Shown here: positions 44,488 to 54,523 of the stretch, in pieces
How the letters are laid out: every line of letters starts with the position of its first letter
How positions within the stretch are numbered: the first letter of the stretch is position 1
Program-made: the position numbers and the translations under genes
NCBI RefSeq assembly: GCF_011752935.1
Contig: NZ_VWWO01000002.1
Coordinates: 1,984,001-2,048,000, forward strand
Source of the DNA: Chitinophaga sp. Cy-1792
GTDB lineage: Bacteria > Bacteroidota > Bacteroidia > Chitinophagales > Chitinophagaceae
Reading direction: 5' to 3'
DNA: 64,000 bases
Notes under the pieces: generated by a model
Told to the model about the DNA's origin: nothing
The model's input: only the letters and a program-made list of their open reading frames with translations
Database searches by the model: none

Positions 44488-44564
44488 TGGTGACCGCGTC
44501 AGGATTCAAACCTGAAACCTTCTGATCCGTAGTCAGATGCTCTATTCAGTTGAGCTACGCAGCC
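44488..44564 (-). tRNA. tRNA-Arg (anticodon ACG), intact, encoded CCA
   Basis: A cloverleaf can be folded: acceptor GGCTGCG / CGCGGTC with two G-U pairs, D stem GCTC / GAGC, anticodon stem TCTGA / TCAGA around CTACGGA (anticodon ACG, to be edited to ICG), and T stem TCAGG / CCTGA. Discriminator A and the CCA are encoded. It forms the right edge of the putative island. Confidence 0.95.
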
Positions 44565-44583
44565 GTTTCCCGTGTTGGGATTG

Positions 44584-44614
44584 CAAAAGTAGGAATTATT
44601 TTGTTTCTAACAAA
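44584..44614 (-). promoter_or_regulatory. Promoter of tRNA-Arg
   Basis: On the minus strand, TTTG (44614-44611), exactly 19 nt, then TACTTTTG (44591-44584). This is a perfect match to the Bacteroidota sigma-A consensus. The start point would lie about 10-15 nt before the tRNA. Confidence 0.88.
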
Positions 44615-44688
44615 TTTATTTTCAATTTTTTATGTGATTTATAAATATAAAAGATTTTATGCAGATGATTTTATGATCATTTATTGAA

Positions 44689-44722
44689 TGCCGGGTTACT
44701 GCATACGGCGGTAACCCAGGCA
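44689..44722 (-). terminator. Candidate terminator of the hydroxylysine operon
   Basis: A stem of TGCC+GGGTTAC with GTAACCC+A+GGCA (one bulged base) and an 11-nt loop lies 12 bp after the ALDH stop. The following T-tract is weak (TTCAATAAAT), so termination may be partial. Confidence 0.55.
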
Positions 44723-44734
44723 TTTTCCAACATT

Positions 44735-46258
44735 TTAGAGATCAAATTTTATACCCTGCGCCAGTGGTAGCTGTGTACCATAGTTGATGGTATTTGTTTG
44801 CCGGCGCATGTAGTTTTTCCAGGCATCGCTGCCACTTTCCCGGCCGCCCCCAGTTTCCTTTTCACCGCCGAATGCACCCCCGATTTCAGCCCCGGAAGTG
44901 CCAATATTAACATTGGCAATACCACAGTCGCTGCCGGCGGCAGAGAGGAACAACTCCGCTTCGCGGAGGTTCATCGTCATAATGGCGGAGGAAAGCCCCT
45001 GTGGTACGCTGTTTTGTATAGCGATCGCCTCTTCGGGAGTGCTGTACTTCATCAGGTAAAGAATAGGTGCAAAAGTTTCCGTTTGCACGATGGCATCATC
45101 TGGCTGAACTTCCGCAATGCAAGGCTTTACATAACAGCCGCTCTCAAAGCCGTCGCCATGCAGCACGCCACCAGGTACCACAAAGTTTCCTCCTTGTGCC
45201 TTACAAGCCGCAATGGCAGACAAATAAGCATTTACCGCATCATTATCAATCAATGGCCCCACATGATTTGTTTCATCCAGTGGATTACCGATGCGAAGCT
45301 GCCCATAGGCTTTCACCAGTTTTTCCCTGAAACTGTCGTACACAGATTCGTGGATAATCAATCGGCGCGTGGTGGTGCACCGCTGTCCGGCAGTACCTAC
45401 GGCGCCAAAGAGGCTACCGATCAGCGCCATATCAAGGTCGGCATGTTGTGAAATGATAATCGCGTTGTTACCACCCAGTTCGAGGAGGCAGCGCCCCAGT
45501 CTGGCCGCCACTGTAGTTGCAACCGCCTTCCCCATGCGTGTGGAGCCGGTGGCCGACAGCAGCGGTACCCGTGGGTCCGCAGCCAGCAGCGCTCCTGTTT
45601 CGCGGCCGCCATTAACGATACATAATACTCCTTCCGGAACATTATTGTGTTTCAATACATCCGCGATGATATGCTGACAGGCAATTGCAGACAAAGGTGT
45701 TTTTTCGCTGGGCTTCCAGATACACACATCTCCGCAAACCATGGCCAACATAGCGTTCCAACTCCATACCGCTACCGGAAAGTTAAATGCGGAGATGATA
45801 CCCACGATTCCCAGCGGATGCCATTGTTCATACATTCTGTGCCCGGGACGCTCGCTGTGCATACTTAATCCGTACAATTGTCTGCTCAATCCTACCGCAA
45901 AATCACATATGTCGATCATCTCCTGTACCTCACCTAAACCTTCCTGCAGACTCTTACCCATTTCGTAACTCACCAGGCTACCCAGTGCCTGTTTCTTTTC
46001 ACGCAAGGCGGCACCTATCTGACGAACGATATCCCCTCTGCGTGGTGCCGGCACGAGACGCCATTGTTCAAATGCCCTGGTGGCTGTGGCTACCACCTGT
46101 TCATATTCTGGCACACCTGCCATGCCCACCAGACCAATCTGGCGGCCATCTACCGGCGACCAGGAAGTAATATTCCCTTCACTGCCCTGCATCCATTCAA
46201 TGCCGGTGCTCACGCCGGGGTTTATTGTCTTTATACCCAGTTCTTCTAAAAATTTCAT
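44735..46258 (-). CDS. ALDH7-type aldehyde dehydrogenase, probable aminoadipate-semialdehyde dehydrogenase
   Basis: A 507-residue NAD-dependent dehydrogenase. The catalytic Cys294 lies in GTAGQRCTTTRR and Glu260 in LLELGGNNAII. The QRCTTTRR form and the N-terminal layout mark the ALDH7 (antiquitin / AmaB) branch, which oxidises 2-aminoadipate 6-semialdehyde (in equilibrium with piperideine-6-carboxylate) to 2-aminoadipate. It is 2 bp downstream of the DUF1338 gene and follows the kinase-phospholyase fusion, whose expected product is exactly this semialdehyde. Last gene of the run. Confidence 0.88.
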   Translation of the reverse strand: MKFLEELGIKTINPGVSTGIEWMQGSEGNITSWSPVDGRQIGLVGMAGVPEYEQVVATATRAFEQWRLVPAPRRGDIVRQIGAALREKKQALGSLVSYEMGKSLQEGLGEVQEMIDICDFAVGLSRQLYGLSMHSERPGHRMYEQWHPLGIVGIISAFNFPVAVWSWNAMLAMVCGDVCIWKPSEKTPLSAIACQHIIADVLKHNNVPEGVLCIVNGGRETGALLAADPRVPLLSATGSTRMGKAVATTVAARLGRCLLELGGNNAIIISQHADLDMALIGSLFGAVGTAGQRCTTTRRLIIHESVYDSFREKLVKAYGQLRIGNPLDETNHVGPLIDNDAVNAYLSAIAACKAQGGNFVVPGGVLHGDGFESGCYVKPCIAEVQPDDAIVQTETFAPILYLMKYSTPEEAIAIQNSVPQGLSSAIMTMNLREAELFLSAAGSDCGIANVNIGTSGAEIGGAFGGEKETGGGRESGSDAWKNYMRRQTNTINYGTQLPLAQGIKFDL

Positions 46259-46260
46259 TG

Positions 46261-47151
46261 CTACTTGTTGGTTTGTGATGAATACGTGCTTTCAAAAATC
46301 TTGTTGGCATTGGCTGCCTCAAAGCCATCCCGGCGATGTTCCCTTTTCACTGAAACCTGCGGCAGCTGCTGATATTCCGGCAGCAGCCTGCGCTCCGCAA
46401 ACTCTACATATGAGCCGGAAATACGGTGAACAACGCCATCTGCGAAATTAGCTGCGATCATACCTGCTACCGTAGAACTCTGTAACAGCAAGCCGTCCGG
46501 ACTCTTCTTAAATTTACCACCGGCATCATTGAGCTGTAGCCCGTGCTTCTCCAGAAACTGGTTGTATGCTTCAATATGGTTGTAGCCTTCTTTCAGATTA
46601 TGTACACTGATCGTAAAATGGTTCAGGTAATAACGGTTGTAAATCGTCCAGGAAGCGTACTCGCTTTCCGCTGCCAGCGCGGAAAAGTCCGCATAGGTTG
46701 GCAGTCGCCATAAACCGCTGTGAAGGAACACATCTACTTGGTCAGGATTATCCAGATCCAATGTATCTACCGGATCAGCGGTTACTTCATCGGTATAGCT
46801 ATGTATGATCTGCTGTGCTTTTTCAGATAAGTCACCTACACGCAACTCACTGATGAAAATACGTGGCAGTGCAGGATCCGGCGGTGCATACCAGTATGCA
46901 TCGAGCTTCTTCTCTTCAAAATATAAATAATCTCTTTTCGTATAGCCGTGATAGATAAATATCTTTTCGAGCGACTGTATACCCAGGTGAGGCACACCAA
47001 TGGTGCGAAAAGCGATATGATCGTTTTCTATTTCCTGTGCATCCTTTATCAGCCCATCTGCAATCATGGCTGATAACACACGGTTCACATCCGGCACACG
47101 CTCCCTATAGCGGCGCATCAATCCTTCCAGGATCAATTCCAGCTTATTCAT
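46261..47151 (-). CDS. DUF1338 / HglS-like 2-oxoadipate dioxygenase (decarboxylating)
   Basis: A 296-residue protein of the DUF1338 family (PF07063). The family's metal site is recognisable: His45 in NDHIAFRTI, a second His in YLNHFTISVHNL (about residue 180) and a Glu in GSYVEFAERR (about 260). The C-terminal REHRRDGFEAANANKIFEST is also typical. Characterised members (HglS of Pseudomonas, plant relatives) convert 2-oxoadipate with O2 to 2-hydroxyglutarate and CO2. This is a compact version compared with HglS. Between the ALDH and the fusion gene, it closes the route from aminoadipate to central metabolism. Confidence 0.86.
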   Translation of the reverse strand: MNKLELILEGLMRRYRERVPDVNRVLSAMIADGLIKDAQEIENDHIAFRTIGVPHLGIQSLEKIFIYHGYTKRDYLYFEEKKLDAYWYAPPDPALPRIFISELRVGDLSEKAQQIIHSYTDEVTADPVDTLDLDNPDQVDVFLHSGLWRLPTYADFSALAAESEYASWTIYNRYYLNHFTISVHNLKEGYNHIEAYNQFLEKHGLQLNDAGGKFKKSPDGLLLQSSTVAGMIAANFADGVVHRISGSYVEFAERRLLPEYQQLPQVSVKREHRRDGFEAANANKIFESTYSSQTNK

Positions 47152-47163
47152 GACAATGATTTA

Positions 47164-49461
47164 TTAGAAATTAAGTTCAGTTAATACTTCATCCAGATGG
47201 CGCACCATATCTGATGCATTTTGTTTACTGAATACCATTGGAGGTTTTATTTTCAGTACGTTATATAGCGGCCCGTCGGTAGACAGCAGAAATCCTCTCT
47301 CCTTCATTTTCTCCACTACAGTATTAATTTCATCCACCGCAGGTTCCATGGTAGTGCGATCTTTCACCATTTCAGCACCAACAAATAATCCGAAGCCACG
47401 CACATCACTGATAATCGGATGTTGCTGCATGATGCCGCGAAGGCCTTCCATCAGGAAGTTGCCGGTTTCGAGCGCATGTTGCTGCATCTGTTCAGACTGG
47501 ATCACCTGCAATACTGTTTTGCCGGTAACCATCGATACAGGGTTTGCACCGAAGGTGTTGAAGTATTCCATACCATTGTTGAAGGCATCAGCAATCTCCC
47601 TGGTTACAACAACAGCAGCCAGAGGATGACCATTGCCGATCGGCTTGCCCAGCACCACGATATCCGGCTGAACATTCTGCAATTCGAAGCCCCAGAATTT
47701 TTCTCCTACCCTGCCGAAGCCTACCTGCACTTCATCTGCAATGCAAAGGCCACCGGCGGCACGAATATGTTTGTATACATTTTCGAGGTAATGATCAGGC
47801 AGTGGAATTTGTCCACCTACGCCCAGTAAGGTTTCGCAGATGAATGCTGCTATTTTTCCCGGATTTTTTTCCAGTATCTGCTGTACATCGGCTGCATATT
47901 TTTCTCCTGCCAGTGGCTCATCGTAGCGGAATTCGCCGCGATAGAGATCTGGTGAAACTGCTTTATGGATATATGGCATTTGTCCGAATCCGCCCTTGCC
48001 GTCGAACTTATACGGGCTCATTTCCATGGCTACCGTAGAAGTGCCATGGTAGGCATGATCCAGCACCATCACCTCTTTGCGGCCTGTAAAATGACGACTC
48101 ATACGTATCGCAAGATCATTGGCTTCACTACCGGAGTTGGTAAAATAAACGACTGCCAGATTGGAAGGCAAGGTTGCCAGCAGCTCTTTTGCATAATCTA
48201 CGAGGTGATCGCTCAGGTAGCGGCTATTGGTATTGAGTGTAGCTATCTGGCGTTGCATGGCGCGTACTACCACCGGGTGACAGTGTCCTACATGGCTGGG
48301 GTTATTTACACAGTCGATGTAGGTATCTCCCTTATCATCATATAAATACTGTAATGCACCGCGCACGATCTTGAGCGGCTTACGGTAACTGATGCTGAGG
48401 TTTCGGCCGATGACAGCTTTGCGTTCCTCCAGCAGCTTACCGTAGTCGTCATTTTTATTGATCAGGGAAGGCATGCCACATGCATTGCGGAAGGTCTCGG
48501 CCGCGCGGAGCGGATTGATGCGGATAAGTGTCTGCAACAGTTCCCAGGCATCTTCTTCCGTAACAAAATGGTGGGTATTGGAAGAGCCCAGTGAGGCCTG
48601 GTAGGCAGACTGGGTAACGCTAATGCACATACGAGCTGCGATCAGGTAATAAATAAGATCTACTTCCTGTTCTGTTAGTGGAAAAGCTTCGTGGTAGCCC
48701 TGTATCACCCATGCGGCGGCCTGCAACGGGTCTTCTGCCTTAAACATCGCATAGGTACATGCAATAGCCACATTATTTACCAGGGCGGTATATACCATAT
48801 CACCCAGGTCTATCAGTCCGCTGATTTTGCCATCCTGCACCAGCACATTGTAATCATTGGCATCGCCATGAATAGCGGCATGGCGTAGTTCCTGCAGTAC
48901 CGGCACTACTTCCGTATCAAAAGCCAACAGGAAATATCCTGCCAGTCTGCGCTTTTCATGGTCATGAATATGCTGTAGCAGTTTATTGCAATCTGCCGCA
49001 GTGCTGATATCCCAGGTATAATGGCGGTGCAGCGCATCATGTTGAAATTCTTTCATGGCCTCATCCGTTTTACCCATGAAACGTCCAAGGTCCAGGTACA
49101 ACGCTTTAGTTTTTACCGGCGCCTTGGCCCAGCAATCCCCTTCCAGCCAGGTAAGTACGCGGACGTAGTACTGTTTGCCGTCTTTAAATACAGGCGTGAG
49201 TTCCTGGCGGTTTTTATTCCGCAGTATCTGCTGGAATTTCCATGCTACATCGGTCACGGTAAGATGGTCCAGTATCCGCAATTGTGCGTCCAGGAAGGAA
49301 TATTGCTTCTCCTCCCCTGTTATTTTGAGGATAAATTTCCGCCCGGAGGTATCAGTAATCTTGTAATTAAATTCATCGTAACCCTGGAGAGGGTCCACCT
49401 CTACTGCCAGCAGGTAATGTTTCTGTACCAGCTGTTTTACTTCGTTTGCTGTAAATTCCAT
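47164..49461 (-). CDS. Fused hydroxylysine kinase and 5-phosphohydroxylysine phospho-lyase
   Basis: A 765-residue two-domain protein. Residues 1 to about 330 are an APH-type kinase: catalytic Asp200 in IHGDANDYNVLV and metal-binding Asp218 in LIDLGDMVY. Residues about 345-765 are a class III aminotransferase fold: YFTNSGSEANDLA, ADEVQVGFGRVG, and PLP Lys606 in VVLGKPIGNGHPL. Human HYKK (kinase) and PHYKPL (lyase) are the separate counterparts. Together they turn 5-hydroxylysine into aminoadipate semialdehyde, ammonia and phosphate. A phosphoethanolamine lyase is the alternative, but the ALDH7 and DUF1338 neighbours favour hydroxylysine. It starts 4 bp after the GH63 stop. Confidence 0.85.
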   Translation of the reverse strand: MEFTANEVKQLVQKHYLLAVEVDPLQGYDEFNYKITDTSGRKFILKITGEEKQYSFLDAQLRILDHLTVTDVAWKFQQILRNKNRQELTPVFKDGKQYYVRVLTWLEGDCWAKAPVKTKALYLDLGRFMGKTDEAMKEFQHDALHRHYTWDISTAADCNKLLQHIHDHEKRRLAGYFLLAFDTEVVPVLQELRHAAIHGDANDYNVLVQDGKISGLIDLGDMVYTALVNNVAIACTYAMFKAEDPLQAAAWVIQGYHEAFPLTEQEVDLIYYLIAARMCISVTQSAYQASLGSSNTHHFVTEEDAWELLQTLIRINPLRAAETFRNACGMPSLINKNDDYGKLLEERKAVIGRNLSISYRKPLKIVRGALQYLYDDKGDTYIDCVNNPSHVGHCHPVVVRAMQRQIATLNTNSRYLSDHLVDYAKELLATLPSNLAVVYFTNSGSEANDLAIRMSRHFTGRKEVMVLDHAYHGTSTVAMEMSPYKFDGKGGFGQMPYIHKAVSPDLYRGEFRYDEPLAGEKYAADVQQILEKNPGKIAAFICETLLGVGGQIPLPDHYLENVYKHIRAAGGLCIADEVQVGFGRVGEKFWGFELQNVQPDIVVLGKPIGNGHPLAAVVVTREIADAFNNGMEYFNTFGANPVSMVTGKTVLQVIQSEQMQQHALETGNFLMEGLRGIMQQHPIISDVRGFGLFVGAEMVKDRTTMEPAVDEINTVVEKMKERGFLLSTDGPLYNVLKIKPPMVFSKQNASDMVRHLDEVLTELNF

Positions 49462-49465
49462 GACG

Positions 49466-51376
<1,911 letters not shown>

Positions 51377-54300
51377 TTATTTTGTTGCAGGACGCAGTAT
51401 AAATGAATAGCTATAATCCTGGTAAGGCAGCATAAACTCTGCATGTGGCGTAGCGCCCCAGCTGTTATCTCCTCCAACACCAGATTGTTTATAATCTATA
51501 TTCCACCATACCAGGTCTTCATTGGTCATACTTCCACCATGATTATTTTCAGCTGCATCCCGGTCAAATTCCATACGGTCCATATTGAAATGCAGTACAC
51601 CTGCAGAGAGCTGTGGTTCTCCTTTAGCAGTGAGGCCAATACCTTGTGCATTGGTGAGCGACATCCACCGGACACCTGTTCTGTAGCCACTTTCCTGTGC
51701 GCGCGGATAAGGATGAAATAACTGATCTGCCTTCATACGGTATAAGTCTACCGCGGCGGCAGTATGTCTGTCGGCATAGTTATCGAACGGTCCGCGACCC
51801 AACCAGGCAACATTATCATATTCACCGCGCAGGATGACACGCATGCCAAAACGAGGTAGTTCCGGTATAGTTTCTTTTCCTGTTTTCATCGCCACTTTCA
51901 CCTGTACGGCGCCATCGCCGCTGATCGTATAAACCGCTGAATAAACAGCTTTCACCGCAGGGAATGAATGCCAGGTACGAACAGTTGCGGTATAGGGGTC
52001 ATCCTGCGTAACACTCATAGAATCCAGATGAGCCGTATGAAGCACATCTTTCCATACCGCACAACGGATTTGCTGACTATTACCGATATCGTTATCTGTT
52101 GGCGCTCTCCAGAAATGTGGCTCCAGTGGCGATTGCATGATCGCCTGTTTCTTCCAGCTATAGGCAGTTAACCATCCTGTATTATTTTCAAAAGCTAATT
52201 CAAAATCATCACCGGAAACCTTTACCTGATCAGCATTCCGGAAGATGCTTATTTTCTGTGTAACAGGAGCATTTGCTGTTTCGTATATAGATGCAGGTAG
52301 TTCGAACTGTTCCCATGCCAGCAGATGACCGGCAGGTACTGCGGCAGTTTCGTTTTTGCTGCGCATTTCTATAGTCAGGAAATATTCCGTTCCTGGCTTT
52401 GCTTTCAGGACAGGCAACGACAATGCAATGTGCCTAGATGCATGTGGCGCTATAGATCCCGCTTCCAGCGGACCTTTTGCGATGGTTTCTCCATTGGAAC
52501 GGATATACCATGAAAACGTATATTGATCGAGGTTAGTAAAGTCAAGTCTGTTGGTAATCACTACCTGGTCAGGTGATAATGGTACCGTTTCAAATGTGGC
52601 TGGCTGTATGACTTTCTTCAATTCATATGCCTGCGGATGTGGTGTTCTGTCAGCCGCAAACAATCCATCTGCGCAATAGCTGGTATCGCTGGTCAATCCT
52701 ACCTGACCCATATCACGGCCATAGGCCCAGATATCACGGCCATTTTTATCTTTTTTCTTAAATGTCTGGTCAGAAAAATCCCAGATGAACCCGCCCTGCA
52801 ATTGCTGATGACGGTAGATCAGGTCCCAGTATTCTTTCAGGTTACCGCCACCATTACCCATCATATGCGCATATTCACATTGAATAAACGGACGGTTGTT
52901 CCATCTCTTTACATACTCCAGCATAAAACTGGGAGATTTATACATCGGGCAAACGATATCTGTGTATTCATTTCTGCCGGCGGCTTCATACTGTACCGGA
53001 CGTGTGCTGTCCTGCGCTTTCAGGTAGCGATAGGTAGCAATAAAGTTTTCGCCGAATTCACTTTCATTTCCCAGCGACCAGGTAATAATGGAACAATGAT
53101 TTTTATCTGTTTCAAACATTCTGCGGGTACGATGCAGGTATGCATCTTTCCATTCAGGCTTGTCTGACAAGGTTTTCAACGGAGAGAAGGACATACCGTC
53201 GCATTCGATATTTGCTTCATCTACGATATATAAACCGTATTCATCGCATAGTGCGTACCATTCCGGACTATTGGGATAATGACTGCTACGCACTGCATTG
53301 ATATTGTACTGCTTCATCAGTTTAATATCTGCCAGCATCCCTTCTCTGTTAATTACTTTGCCGGTGTACATGTTATGTTCATGGCGGTTTACGCCTTTGA
53401 TCTTCACAGCCGCACCATTTACCAGCAGCAGCCCGTTGCGGATTTCCACTGTTCTGAAACCTGTACGGTGATTGATCACCTCTACCAGTTTACCGTTTTT
53501 ATCATAGTAAGATATCAGCAAGTTGTAGAGATAAGGATTCTCGGCGTTCCATGATTTTACTTTTCCCACGGCAGCGCTGAAGTGATATTTATTGTTGCCG
53601 CTGAGTGCCTGTTGTTGTTTCCAGACAACGGAATTTTTGTCATCCAGTAATTTAGCCTGTACATAACCACCTTTTGCGGCGGTATTAAAGGCAACGTCCA
53701 GGCTGAGGGTACCATTGGTAAAGGTATTGTCCAGGCCGGCGTTTACGAAGAAGTCCTGTACAGCGGTTTTAGGCCGGGCGATGAGTTGTACACTGCGTTC
53801 GATGCCGCTTAGTTTCCACATATCCTGGCCTTCGAGGTAGGTGGCATCGCTGAAGCGGAATACCTGTACGGATACGGTATTTTGTCCTTTGCGCAGGAAG
53901 TGGGTAATATCAAATTCGGTAGCGGTTTTACTATCTTTTCCCAGACCAACATATTTTCCATTTACCCAACAGAAGAAAAATGAATTTACGGCACCGAAGT
54001 GGAGGATAACATCTCTTTCTTTCCAGTTGTCGGGAAGCGTAAAGTTGCGGCGATAGGAACCGATAGGATTATTGTTTTCCGGCGGGTATGGCGGGTTTAC
54101 GGGGATCGGATATTCTACATCTGTAAAAATAAAGCGATCAAAGCCTTCTGTTTGCCAGTGTGCAGGCACCTTAATATCTTTCCAGTTGCTCACGTCATAG
54201 TTATCCGCAAAAAATTGTTGCGGTCGTGCTGCCGGCGCGGAGTCCAGGCGAAATTTCCACACACCGTCGAGTGAAAGCATAAATGGTGTGGGTGCATTTT

Positions 54301-54463
54301 GTAATGCAGCGTTTTCACTCACTGCGGGAATAAACCAGGCATGAGGTGCCAGGGCATTTTCGGTCTGTACCTTCGGGTCCGACCATGGTTGCGGGTTTTG
54401 CTGAGCACTTGCGTTAAAAAACAACAAGAGGGCCATTATCCATCCAAAACTATATTTCTTCAT
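51377..54463 (-). CDS. GH2 beta-galactosidase, exported (LacZ type)
   Basis: A 1028-residue protein from the ATG at 54463 with a signal peptide (MKKYSFGWIMALLLFFNASA). It has the LacZ five-domain order: jelly roll, Ig-like, TIM barrel with acid/base Glu467 in SLGNESEFGENF and nucleophile Glu530 in FIQCEYAHMMGN, a further Ig-like domain, and the C-terminal Bgal_small_N domain (ending YSFILRP). It should cleave terminal beta-galactosides in the periplasm. In this operon the galactose on hydroxylysine is an attractive substrate. SusD lies 60 bp upstream. Confidence 0.93.
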   Translation of the reverse strand: MKKYSFGWIMALLLFFNASAQQNPQPWSDPKVQTENALAPHAWFIPAVSENAALQNAPTPFMLSLDGVWKFRLDSAPAARPQQFFADNYDVSNWKDIKVPAHWQTEGFDRFIFTDVEYPIPVNPPYPPENNNPIGSYRRNFTLPDNWKERDVILHFGAVNSFFFCWVNGKYVGLGKDSKTATEFDITHFLRKGQNTVSVQVFRFSDATYLEGQDMWKLSGIERSVQLIARPKTAVQDFFVNAGLDNTFTNGTLSLDVAFNTAAKGGYVQAKLLDDKNSVVWKQQQALSGNNKYHFSAAVGKVKSWNAENPYLYNLLISYYDKNGKLVEVINHRTGFRTVEIRNGLLLVNGAAVKIKGVNRHEHNMYTGKVINREGMLADIKLMKQYNINAVRSSHYPNSPEWYALCDEYGLYIVDEANIECDGMSFSPLKTLSDKPEWKDAYLHRTRRMFETDKNHCSIITWSLGNESEFGENFIATYRYLKAQDSTRPVQYEAAGRNEYTDIVCPMYKSPSFMLEYVKRWNNRPFIQCEYAHMMGNGGGNLKEYWDLIYRHQQLQGGFIWDFSDQTFKKKDKNGRDIWAYGRDMGQVGLTSDTSYCADGLFAADRTPHPQAYELKKVIQPATFETVPLSPDQVVITNRLDFTNLDQYTFSWYIRSNGETIAKGPLEAGSIAPHASRHIALSLPVLKAKPGTEYFLTIEMRSKNETAAVPAGHLLAWEQFELPASIYETANAPVTQKISIFRNADQVKVSGDDFELAFENNTGWLTAYSWKKQAIMQSPLEPHFWRAPTDNDIGNSQQIRCAVWKDVLHTAHLDSMSVTQDDPYTATVRTWHSFPAVKAVYSAVYTISGDGAVQVKVAMKTGKETIPELPRFGMRVILRGEYDNVAWLGRGPFDNYADRHTAAAVDLYRMKADQLFHPYPRAQESGYRTGVRWMSLTNAQGIGLTAKGEPQLSAGVLHFNMDRMEFDRDAAENNHGGSMTNEDLVWWNIDYKQSGVGGDNSWGATPHAEFMLPYQDYSYSFILRPATK

Positions 54464-54523
54464 CTCTGTAACCGTGCTTTTGAAAAAATATTGCCGGCAG
54501 GCAATCACCTGCCGGCAAAGATT

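Larger units (their letters stand above)
27280..44564. mobile_element. Putative tRNA-Arg-bounded siderophore island (no integrase)
   Basis: A 41-bp direct repeat (40 of 41 identical) bounds 17.2 kb. The left copy is the tRNA 3' fragment at 27280-27320. The right copy is part of the intact tRNA-Arg(ACG) at 44488-44564. Both lie on the minus strand, and the island extends from the 3' side of the intact gene, which is the layout left by integration into a tRNA. The content is one functional unit: siderophore receptor, synthesis and export. No integrase, relaxase or transposase is visible, so it would be a decayed or trans-mobilised element. Duplication and decay of a tRNA gene is the alternative. 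Confidence 0.5.

Noticed and set aside
27280..44564. A complete integrative conjugative element
   Set aside because: No integrase, relaxase, type IV secretion or transposase gene is visible; only the tRNA repeat and cargo support a mobile origin.
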